Shown one piece after another: positions 52,117 to 59,346 of a stretch of 64,000 nucleotides of DNA. Both the position numbers and the translations under genes were made by a program. The notes beneath the pieces are model-generated. The model did not search any database, was not told the DNA's origin, and saw only the letters and a program-made list of their open reading frames with translations. Location: the NCBI RefSeq assembly GCF_030209575.1, contig NZ_JARVRS010000001.1:992001-1056000 (forward strand), in the 5' to 3' direction. The stretch's first letter is position 1; each line of letters opens with the position of its first letter. The stretch comes from Leifsonia sp. fls2-241-R2A-40a. GTDB lineage: Bacteria; Actinomycetota; Actinomycetes; Actinomycetales; Microbacteriaceae.

Positions 52117-53075
52117 CCGCGCAGCTCATTCCGGATCGCCCGGCGCCCGTGCGCGCCCGCCGGACCAAGCGCCGCTACGACGCCGCCTTCATCTACGACG
52201 TGCCCGGCCCGCGCGGCCGGCGCAACATCCTGCTCGGCTCGATCGTCAGCGTTGTGCTGTTCGCGGTCGTCGTGGGCCTGGGGCTCTGGCAGTTCGCCGC
52301 CCACGGCCAGCTCGCACCCGAGCGCTGGGCTCCGTTCACCGAGTGGGCGATCTGGCAGTACCTGCTGGTCGGCCTGCTCGGCACGCTGGAGGCGGCGGCG
52401 ATCGTCGCTGTGCTCGGTGCGGTGCTCGGCGTGCTCCTCGCGCTCGGCCGCGTCAGCCACGTGCGCTGGGTGCGCATCCTGTGCGGGCTCTACATCGAGA
52501 TCGCCCGCACGGTGCCGGTGCTGCTGGTGATCTACCTCATGCTCTTCGGCCTCCCGCAGCTCGGCATCAACCTGCCGACGCTGTGGAAGCTGGTCGTGCC
52601 GCTCACCATCGCCAACGCGGCCGTGTTCGCGGAGATCGTGCGCGCCGGCATCCTGAGCCTCCCGCGCGGACAGCGCGAGGCCGCGCTCAGCCTCGGGATG
52701 CGCCCGGTGCAGGCCATGACGTACGTCGTGCTCCCCCAGGCTGTCCGCAATGTCACGCCGTCCCTGGTCACGCAGTTCGTCAGCCTTCTGAAGGACACCT
52801 CGCTCGGCTACATCGTCGCGTTCACCGAACTGCTGTATCGCGGTCAGGTGCTGGCGTCGTACCTGCACCTGCTCATCCCGACCTATGTCGCGGTCACCGT
52901 CATCTACCTCGTCGTCAACGGCAGCCTGTCGGCGTTCGCGTCGCGGCTGCAGCGCGGCTCCCGGCGCCGGTCGGCTCCCGCGCCGGTCGTCGCGGCGCTT
53001 CCCGTCCTGCCCGCCGTCGCCGCCGTGGAGCACGAGGCCGACGACACCGATACAACGAAAGCCGACCATGTCTGA
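52113..53075 (+). CDS. Polar amino acid-type ABC transporter permease 2
   Basis: 320-residue GluD-type permease with a cytoplasmic N-terminus of about 45 residues and a charged C-terminal tail rich in Pro/Val. EAA loop: REAALSLGMRPVQAMTYVVL near residue 188-207. NAAVFAEIVRAGILSLPRGQ is the family motif. Coupled to the first permease (ATGA) and to the amidase gene, which starts 8 bases before its end. Confidence 0.92.
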   Translation: MTAQLIPDRPAPVRARRTKRRYDAAFIYDVPGPRGRRNILLGSIVSVVLFAVVVGLGLWQFAAHGQLAPERWAPFTEWAIWQYLLVGLLGTLEAAAIVAVLGAVLGVLLALGRVSHVRWVRILCGLYIEIARTVPVLLVIYLMLFGLPQLGINLPTLWKLVVPLTIANAAVFAEIVRAGILSLPRGQREAALSLGMRPVQAMTYVVLPQAVRNVTPSLVTQFVSLLKDTSLGYIVAFTELLYRGQVLASYLHLLIPTYVAVTVIYLVVNGSLSAFASRLQRGSRRRSAPAPVVAALPVLPAVAAVEHEADDTDTTKADHV

Positions 53076-54102
53076 CGCCGCCCCCACCGTCTCCATCCCG
53101 ACCTCCGTGGGCTTCGACGAGCTCGCTGAACTCGCGGTCGTCCGCCGCTCCGGCCTCATCGAGAGCCGGCACTTCGGCAGCCTCATCGCGCTCGACCCGT
53201 CCGGGTCGCCGCTTCTCGAGCTCGGCCGGCCGGATGCGGTGATCCTCCCGCGCAGCACGGTCAAGCCGCTGCAGGCGCTGGCCTGCCTCACCGCCGGCGC
53301 GCCGCTGGCCGGCCTGGAGCTGGCCATCGCGGCCGGCAGCCACACGGGCGAGGACGAGCACGTACGTCTGGTCCGCGAGCTGCTCGCGCGGGCGGGCGTG
53401 GACGACTCCGCACTCGGCTGCCCGGTCGACCGGCCGGAGGACGAGGCGACGTTCGAGCGGATGCTGCGCGACGGCGAAGGACGTTCGCGCGTGCGGATGA
53501 ACTGCTCCGGAAAGCACGCGGCCATGCTTCTCGCCGCGGCGACCAACGGCTGGCCGACCGACGGCTACCTCGACACGGCGCATCTCCTGCAGCAGCACAT
53601 CCGCGACACGATGGCCGAGGTGACCGGCGTGCCGGTCGGCCACGACGCGATCGACGGCTGCGGAGCCCCGCTGTTCGGGACGAGCGTCCGCGGGATCGCC
53701 CGCGCGTTCGGTCGGCTCGTGCAAGCCGAGCCGGGGACCCCGGAGCGAGCGGTCGCGGACGCCATGCGCGCGCATCCGTACTACGTCGGCGGTTCGGGCC
53801 ACCAGAACACCACGCTCATGGAGACGGTGCCCGGAGCGCTCGCCAAGGGCGGCGCCGAGGGCGTCATCGGGGTCGCGGCGGCCGACGGTACGGCGGTGGC
53901 CATGAAGATCGTGGACGGCAGCCCGCGGGCGACCACTCTGCTCGCGCTGCGGGTGCTCGAGGCGCTCGGCACTCCGATCGCCGGCGCCCGAGCGCTGGTC
54001 GACCTGCCGGTGCTCGGCGGCGGCGTGCCGGTGGGCGCGATCGAGGTCGGGGCCGACCTGGCGGCGGCGCTGGAGCGCCTCGCGCCGGAGCGCCTCGCGT
54101 GA
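53068..54102 (+). CDS. L-asparaginase II-type amidohydrolase
   Basis: 344-residue protein of the Asparaginase_II family (PF06089 type, unlike the classic E. coli AnsB fold). Family motifs are SHFGSLI-like SRHFGSLIALD near residue 32, TVKPLQALACLTAG near 65 and RMNCSGKHAAMLLAA near 145. The start overlaps the permease gene by 8 bases, placing it in the importer operon, so the imported molecule may carry an amide or asparagine. Substrate is inferred, not shown. Confidence 0.88.
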   Translation: MSDAAPTVSIPTSVGFDELAELAVVRRSGLIESRHFGSLIALDPSGSPLLELGRPDAVILPRSTVKPLQALACLTAGAPLAGLELAIAAGSHTGEDEHVRLVRELLARAGVDDSALGCPVDRPEDEATFERMLRDGEGRSRVRMNCSGKHAAMLLAAATNGWPTDGYLDTAHLLQQHIRDTMAEVTGVPVGHDAIDGCGAPLFGTSVRGIARAFGRLVQAEPGTPERAVADAMRAHPYYVGGSGHQNTTLMETVPGALAKGGAEGVIGVAAADGTAVAMKIVDGSPRATTLLALRVLEALGTPIAGARALVDLPVLGGGVPVGAIEVGADLAAALERLAPERLA

Positions 54103-54854
54103 CCCTCGTAGAGATCTGCCTCGACGACCTGGCGGGTGTCCGCGTGGCCGAGGAGGCCGGAGCGGATCGCATCGAACTCTGCGCGGCGCTCGGCGACGGA
54201 GGCATCACCCCGTCGATCGGCACGGTCGCAGGCGCCCTGCGGGCGGCATCCCGGATCGGCATCCAGGTGCTCATCCGCCAGCGTCCCGGCGACTTCGTGT
54301 ACAGCGACGACGAACTGCAGGCGATGGTGGACGACATCCACTCGATCCGCGCCCTGCCGAACCCTGCCGGTGTGGCGCTCGGATTCGTCGTGGGCGCGTT
54401 GCGGCCCGACGACCGGATCAACGTGGATGCGACCCGGCGTCTGGTCGCCGCGTGCGGCGACGCGCCGGTGACGTTCCATAAGGCGTTCGACCAGGTGCCG
54501 GACCGCAGTGAAGCGCTGGAACAGCTGGCGGACCTCGGCGTCGCACGCGTGCTCACCTCGGGTGGAGCGATGACGGCGCTCGATGGAGCCGAGGAGCTCG
54601 CGCGGCTGGTGGAGCAGGCCGGCGACCGCGTGGCGATCCTCGCCGGGGGCGGCGTGCGGCCGGCGAACGCGGCGGAGGTCGTCGAGCGCTCGGGAGTGTG
54701 CGAAGTGCACCTGCGTGCGATGGCGCGGGTGGCGACAGCGGGAGCGGGGACGCCCACGGCGTACGACTCCGGCGAGCGCGAGGTCACGTCCGGCGAGGTC
54801 GTGCGGGCGGTCGTCGCGGCGGTGCGCGCCGTGCGAGCGGAGCGCACCGCATGA
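54099..54854 (+). CDS. cutC: CutC family protein (TIM barrel)
   Basis: 251-residue CutC homologue. Hallmarks: VEICLDDLAGVRVAEEAGAD near the N-terminus, RIELCAALGDGGITPS, VLIRQRPGDFVYSDDE and TFHKAFDQVPD. The family was named for copper homeostasis in E. coli, but that role is doubtful, and its TIM barrel suggests an enzyme. The GTG overlaps the amidase stop (GTGA), and its own stop overlaps the ROK kinase start, so here it is firmly part of a catabolic operon. Confidence 0.9.
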   Translation: MTLVEICLDDLAGVRVAEEAGADRIELCAALGDGGITPSIGTVAGALRAASRIGIQVLIRQRPGDFVYSDDELQAMVDDIHSIRALPNPAGVALGFVVGALRPDDRINVDATRRLVAACGDAPVTFHKAFDQVPDRSEALEQLADLGVARVLTSGGAMTALDGAEELARLVEQAGDRVAILAGGGVRPANAAEVVERSGVCEVHLRAMARVATAGAGTPTAYDSGEREVTSGEVVRAVVAAVRAVRAERTA

Positions 54855-55753
54855 GCGCGCTTCCGGTCGTCCTCGCGGTCGACCTGGGCGGAACCGCGAT
54901 GAAGGGCGCCGTGGTCGGCGAGGACGGCGCGGCCGCGGCCGAGTCGATCCTCGCAACTCCGACCGACGACATCCTGCCCGCGCTCGTCCGTCTGCTCGAG
55001 GACCTGCGGCGGACCGCGATGGACGACGGACACGACGTCGTCGGCGCCGGTGTCGTCACGCCCGGGATGCTGGATGAGCAGCGCGGTGTGGTCCACTACG
55101 CCTCCAATCTGGGGTGGCGCGACGTGCCGCTGCTCGACATCCTGCGCGCGGAGCTGCGGCTGCCGGTCGCGGTCGGCCACGACGTGCGCGCCGCAGGGCT
55201 GGCCGAGCGCAACACCGGCGCCGCACGCGGCTTCGGCGATTTCACCCTCGTGCCCATCGGCACCGGGGTCGCGGCCGCGCTCGTCTCGGCCGGCGGCGCC
55301 GTCACCGGCGCGACCGGCGCTGCGGGCGAGTTCGGGCACATCCCCGTCATCCCCGGCGGAGAGCCCTGCACGTGCGGGCAGCGCGGGTGCCTCGAGGTCT
55401 ATATGTCCGGCGCCGGCGTCTCGCGGCGGTACCAGGCGGCCGGCGGCGAGCCGCTCAGCACGCGGCGGATCGTCGAGCGGCTGGGCGGCGACGCGCTGGC
55501 CGACCGGGTGTGGTCGGAGGCGCTGGATGTGCTCGCGCAGGGGCTCAACATCCTGACGCTGCTGCTCGATCCCGGACTGATCGTGCTCGGCGGCGGGGTC
55601 TCCCACGCGGGCGACGCGTTGTTCGGGCCGCTGAGCGACCGCATGTCGGCCGGCCTCGCCTGGCGCGACCGGCCGCCGGTCGTGCGCAGCGCGCTCGGCG
55701 GCGACGCCGGCCGCACGGGCGCCGCGCTGCTCGCCTTCGACGCCGCGCGCTGA
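54851..55753 (+). CDS. ROK family sugar kinase
   Basis: 300-residue ROK protein without HTH, so a kinase for glucose, N-acetylglucosamine, ManNAc or similar. Phosphate loop VLAVDLGGTAMKGAVV at the N-terminus, catalytic region GHDVRAAGLAER near residue 110, and zinc motif CTCGQRGCLEVYMSG near 177 with GEFGHIPV before it. Its ATG overlaps the CutC stop (ATGA). Last gene of the importer operon. Confidence 0.9.
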   Translation: MSALPVVLAVDLGGTAMKGAVVGEDGAAAAESILATPTDDILPALVRLLEDLRRTAMDDGHDVVGAGVVTPGMLDEQRGVVHYASNLGWRDVPLLDILRAELRLPVAVGHDVRAAGLAERNTGAARGFGDFTLVPIGTGVAAALVSAGGAVTGATGAAGEFGHIPVIPGGEPCTCGQRGCLEVYMSGAGVSRRYQAAGGEPLSTRRIVERLGGDALADRVWSEALDVLAQGLNILTLLLDPGLIVLGGGVSHAGDALFGPLSDRMSAGLAWRDRPPVVRSALGGDAGRTGAALLAFDAAR

Positions 55754-55787
55754 CGCGCCCGCTCCCGCCCCCGCCCCCGCTCCCGCT

Positions 55788-55853
55788 CCATCTAGTTGAC
55801 GCAACACGCCGTTCCAGCACCCCGCCACACGGCGTGTTGTGACCACTAGATGG
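55788..55853. terminator. Long CTAG-containing hairpin after the ROK kinase operon
   Basis: Two 25-base arms (55788-55812 and 55829-55853) match at 22 of 25 positions around a 16-base loop. Both arms contain CTAG and the core CAACACGCCGT. It lies 35 bases past the operon's last stop. The style resembles the hairpin at 38365-38438. Confidence 0.65.
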
Positions 55854-55884
55854 CCACGACCGCCCGCAGTGAGAGGATGTGGCG

Positions 55885-57354
55885 GTGAACTCGCCGTCCG
55901 CCCAACGTCTCGCACGTGACGGCTTGGTGGCTCTCGTCGTGACGGCCGCCGCCGCCGGGGCGTGCGCGACGATGTGGTGGGCGGGGACAGCGATCGCATC
56001 CGACGGCTCCGCAGCCGTGCTCACCACGGTCGTCGCCCTGTCGCTGGGGCGCCGCACGTTCGGGACGCGGTTGGAGTTCGCGCGCTCGGCGGCACTGCTC
56101 CCGGTGATCGGCCTCTTGGCCGGGGCCATCGGGTGGCTGCTCCTCGTCCTTCCTCCTCTCGGTGCCGCGCTCTTCGTCGCGGGGATGAGCGTGCCGATCT
56201 GGATGCGCCGCTTCGGTCCCCGCGTCGCTCACCTCGGCGCGCTGATCGCCCTCCCACTGACGGCCGTCCTCGTCGCACCGGTCTCCCCCAGCCCCGGCGT
56301 ACCGGCGTGGGTCACGGCGTTGCTCGTGCTGGTTGCGGGCGTCGTCGCCTCGTTGTGGGTCACCGTGGCCCGCGAGGTGCTCCGGCTGATCCCGGCGGAG
56401 CGGGGACGCATGCAGCAGGCCGAAGTGCTCCGCGCACAGGAGGCCGGCGTCCCAGCGCCTCGCGCAGGTCGGCGCCTGCCTGCCAGCACACGAATGGCTC
56501 TGCAGATGGCGGCCGCGCTGACGGCGGCATTCCTCGTCGGCTGGGCGATGTTCCCCGGCCATGTCATGTGGGTCGTTCTCACGGCCTTCCTGGTGTGCGC
56601 GGGCAATAGGGGGCGAGCGGATGTGGTGCACAAGAGCGCGCTCCGCGTCGTGGGGGCGCTCGGGGGGACGCTCGGCGCGCTAGCCGTGATCGCGCTGCTC
56701 CCGGGCGCGACGGGCCCGGGGGTCGTCATCGCGATCTTCGTCGCGTTGCTGGTGGGCACCTGGCTCCGACCGATCAGTTACGCGTTCTGGGCGGTGGCCG
56801 TCACCCTGGTGCTTTCGCTGCTGCAGGAGCTGACCGGCATGGTCACGCTGACCGCCGAGACCGGGATGCTCGCGGAACGCCTGGCCGCCATCGTCGTCGG
56901 CGCGATTCTCGGCATCGCGGCCAGTTGGTTCCTCCTGCCGGTACGGAGCACGGATGTGCTGCGGCGTCGCCTGTCCGACATGCTGCTCGCTCTGGGCGCG
57001 GTCGTCGCACCGGCACAGGAGGCCGCGGCGGACCAGGATGCGCTGGTCGCGGAATTTCGAGCAGCGGTCGGGCGCGTCGAGCAGCTAGCGCCGGCGAACC
57101 GGGCGGCGCGTCTGGTGCGCGGTCGTCGCCGCCCGCTGGCGATCGACTGCATAGAAGCGGCGGCCGCTCTGCCCGCGGCGCTGGACCTCCACCTCGCCGA
57201 TGGTCCGGCGGCGGCGGCCGCGGGCGCCTCGGACAGGCTCCGGGTCGCGATCGGTCGAGCGCGTCGGTCTCTGGCCGCGCCGGTCGACTTCGAGCGGACG
57301 CACGCCGCACTCACGTCCCTCGCCGCCGTCTTGCGAGGTCCCGCCGCACCCTGA
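55885..57354 (+). CDS. FUSC family membrane protein (aromatic acid exporter-like)
   Basis: 489-residue membrane protein with two sets of about five hydrophobic helices (residues about 15-150 and 195-340) and a cytoplasmic C-terminal helical domain, the FUSC/YccS/AaeB arrangement. The second set contains GWAMFPGHVMWVVLTAFLVC and the FUSC-type GNRGRADVVHKSALRVVGAL. The GTG at 55885 has AGAGGA 7 bases upstream. Substrate unknown. Confidence 0.85.
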   Translation: MNSPSAQRLARDGLVALVVTAAAAGACATMWWAGTAIASDGSAAVLTTVVALSLGRRTFGTRLEFARSAALLPVIGLLAGAIGWLLLVLPPLGAALFVAGMSVPIWMRRFGPRVAHLGALIALPLTAVLVAPVSPSPGVPAWVTALLVLVAGVVASLWVTVAREVLRLIPAERGRMQQAEVLRAQEAGVPAPRAGRRLPASTRMALQMAAALTAAFLVGWAMFPGHVMWVVLTAFLVCAGNRGRADVVHKSALRVVGALGGTLGALAVIALLPGATGPGVVIAIFVALLVGTWLRPISYAFWAVAVTLVLSLLQELTGMVTLTAETGMLAERLAAIVVGAILGIAASWFLLPVRSTDVLRRRLSDMLLALGAVVAPAQEAAADQDALVAEFRAAVGRVEQLAPANRAARLVRGRRRPLAIDCIEAAAALPAALDLHLADGPAAAAAGASDRLRVAIGRARRSLAAPVDFERTHAALTSLAAVLRGPAAP

Positions 57355-57376
57355 GCATCCCGGGGCCTGCGCATTA

Positions 57377-57404
57377 AGTTGTGCACAACTGAATTGCGTG
57401 CAAT
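57377..57404. promoter_or_regulatory. Double palindromic operator before ohrR
   Basis: AGTTGTGCACAACT (57377-57390) and ATTGCGTGCAAT (57393-57404) are both perfect palindromes, 16 bases between starts. They lie in the promoter of ohrR. The TTG/CAA half sites resemble known OhrR boxes, so autoregulation is likely. Confidence 0.7.
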
Positions 57405-57413
57405 GATCGGGAT

Positions 57414-57869
57414 ATGCCGGTAACCGATGAGATGGTGTGCTTCTCGCTGTACGCCGCCACGCGTGCCACCACGCAGGCGTACCGCACGCTGCTGGAGCCC
57501 TGGGGGCTCACGTACCCGCAGTACCTGGTCCTCGTGACCCTGTGGATGGAGGGCGAGCAGACCGTCGGGTCGCTCGGCGACCACCTGCAGCTCGACTCGG
57601 GCACCCTCTCCCCGCTGCTGCGCCGCATGGAGCAGGCCGGTCTCGTCCGGCGCGAGCGTCGCCCCGGCGATGAGCGGGTCGTGACCGTGACCATCGGCGA
57701 GCGCGGGCAGGAGCTCCGCCCGCAGCTGGCCCACATCCCCGGGCGCATCGCCGCGGGCACCGGCCTGCCCGACGAGCAGGCGGCCGCCGCCCTCATCGAC
57801 ACGCTCCACCGGCTCACGGAGACCATGCACGCCGCAACGGCGGAGCAGCCGGTCTCCGCGACGAACTGA
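57414..57869 (+). CDS. ohrR: Organic hydroperoxide-sensing regulator OhrR (MarR family)
   Basis: 151-residue MarR-type repressor. The peroxide-sensing cysteine is C9 (DEMVCFSLYAATRATTQ), and the following LTYPQYLVLVTLW is typical of OhrR. HTH SGTLSPLLRRMEQAGLV near residue 62-78; wing RRPGDERVVTVTIGERG. No second distal Cys is present, so it is the one-Cys type that reacts with a low-molecular-weight thiol. It is 24 bases before ohr. Confidence 0.92.
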   Translation: MPVTDEMVCFSLYAATRATTQAYRTLLEPWGLTYPQYLVLVTLWMEGEQTVGSLGDHLQLDSGTLSPLLRRMEQAGLVRRERRPGDERVVTVTIGERGQELRPQLAHIPGRIAAGTGLPDEQAAAALIDTLHRLTETMHAATAEQPVSATN

Positions 57870-57893
57870 ACGAAACATCCACGAAAGGCACCG

Positions 57894-58316
57894 ATGAACG
57901 TCCTCTACACCGCAGAAGCACTCTCCACGGGCGCCGGCCGCGACGGCCGTGTCGCCACCAGCGACGGCACGTTCGCGCTCGACCTGGCCGTCCCGAAGGA
58001 GATGGGCGGTTCCGGCGCCGGCACGAACCCCGAGCAGCTGTTCGCCGCCGGATATGCGGCCTGCTTCCACTCGGCGCTGCAGGCGGTCGCCCGCAGCCAG
58101 AAGGTGAAGCTCGATGACTCGTCCGTCGGCGGCCGCGTGCAGATCGGCCCGAACGGTGACGGCGGCTACCAGCTGTCCGTGCTGCTCGAGGTCGTGCTGC
58201 CCGGCCTGGAGTCGGAGAAGGCGCAGGCGCTGGCGGATGCGGCGCACCAGGTGTGCCCGTACTCGAACGCCACGCGTGGCAACATCGACGTGACCATCAC
58301 CGTCTCGGAGGACTGA
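57894..58316 (+). CDS. ohr: Organic hydroperoxide reductase Ohr
   Basis: 140-residue Ohr/OsmC-family peroxidase that reduces organic hydroperoxides. The catalytic cysteines are C57 (GYAACFHSAL) and C121 (HQVCPYSNAT), both present. Length matches the family. Downstream of its repressor ohrR with a 24-base gap; an alcohol-dehydrogenase-like gene follows after 2 bases, so it shares this transcript. Confidence 0.95.
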   Translation: MNVLYTAEALSTGAGRDGRVATSDGTFALDLAVPKEMGGSGAGTNPEQLFAAGYAACFHSALQAVARSQKVKLDDSSVGGRVQIGPNGDGGYQLSVLLEVVLPGLESEKAQALADAAHQVCPYSNATRGNIDVTITVSED

Positions 58317-58318
58317 TC

Positions 58319-59308
58319 ATGTCGGACACCATGAAGGCACTCGTCCACCAGCAGTTCGGCGACCCCGCCGAGGTGCTCGCCGTCGAGGAGCGACCGCTCC
58401 CGCAGGCCGGACCGGGCGAGGTCCGCGTGCGGATGCTGCTCTCCCCCATCCACAACCACGACCTGTGGACGGTCCGCGGCACCTACGGCTTCAAGCCGGA
58501 GCTCCCCGCAGCGGCCGGCACCGAGGCGCTCGGCGTGGTGGATGCGCTCGGCGACGGCGTCGAGGGGCTGACCGTCGGTCAGCGGGTCGTCACGGGCGGC
58601 ACCTTCGGAGTGTGGGGCGAGTACTTCGTCACCCGCGCCGCCGGGCTCATCGCCGTGCCGGACGAACTCCCCGACGAGTCCGCCGCCCAGCTCGTGTCGA
58701 TGCCGTTCAGCGCGATCAGCCTGTTGGAGTCGCTGGGCCTGAGCGAGGGCGACTGGCTCATCCAGAACGCCGCGAACGGCGCGGTCGGCCGGATGGTCGC
58801 CCAGCTGGGTGCCGCTCGCGGCCTCAACGTCGTGGGGCTCGTGCGCCGCGCCGCCGGCGTCGAAGAGCTGCGCGCGCAGGGCATCGAGCGCGTCATCGCG
58901 ACCGACGACGAGGGATGGCGCGAGCAGCTCGCCGAGATCACCGGCGGAGCCCCCATCACCTCGGGCGTCGACTCCGTCGGCGGCTCCGCGGCGGGCGACG
59001 TTCTGTCGACCCTCGCCGAGAAGGGGACCCTGGTCGTCTTCGGCGCCATGGCGTCCCCGACGCTCGAGCTGTCGTCCGGCGACATCATCTTCAAGCAGAC
59101 CACCGTCAAGGGATTCTGGGGCAGCGTGGTCAGCCGCGAGATGCCCGCCGACCAGCGCGGCCGGCTCTTCCAGGAGCTGTTCGCGCGCCTGCTCGACGGC
59201 ACGCTGACGCTCCCGGTCGCCGGCACCTTCGGGCTGGACGACATCGCAGCAGCGGTCGCCGCCAGCGGCGAGCCGGGCCGCGTGGGCAAGGTGCTGCTGC
59301 GGCCCTGA
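58319..59308 (+). CDS. Zinc-type medium-chain dehydrogenase (quinone oxidoreductase-like)
   Basis: 329-residue MDR enzyme. N-terminal barrel MKALVHQQFGDPAEVLAVEE, and the NADPH site is AANGAVGRMVAQLGAARGL near residue 143-160. No structural zinc Cys cluster is visible, so it is the quinone oxidoreductase (QOR/enoyl reductase) type. It starts 2 bases after ohr and probably clears reactive carbonyls or quinones formed by lipid peroxidation. Confidence 0.88.
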   Translation: MSDTMKALVHQQFGDPAEVLAVEERPLPQAGPGEVRVRMLLSPIHNHDLWTVRGTYGFKPELPAAAGTEALGVVDALGDGVEGLTVGQRVVTGGTFGVWGEYFVTRAAGLIAVPDELPDESAAQLVSMPFSAISLLESLGLSEGDWLIQNAANGAVGRMVAQLGAARGLNVVGLVRRAAGVEELRAQGIERVIATDDEGWREQLAEITGGAPITSGVDSVGGSAAGDVLSTLAEKGTLVVFGAMASPTLELSSGDIIFKQTTVKGFWGSVVSREMPADQRGRLFQELFARLLDGTLTLPVAGTFGLDDIAAAVAASGEPGRVGKVLLRP

Positions 59309-59346
59309 CCGGTTCCGGGGTGGGCGGCGGCCGGTAGCCTGAGGGC

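Noticed and set aside
53864-55999. A 711-codon open frame on the minus strand
   Set aside because: Antisense to the amidase, CutC and ROK kinase genes; repetitive Ala/Arg/Gly composition only.
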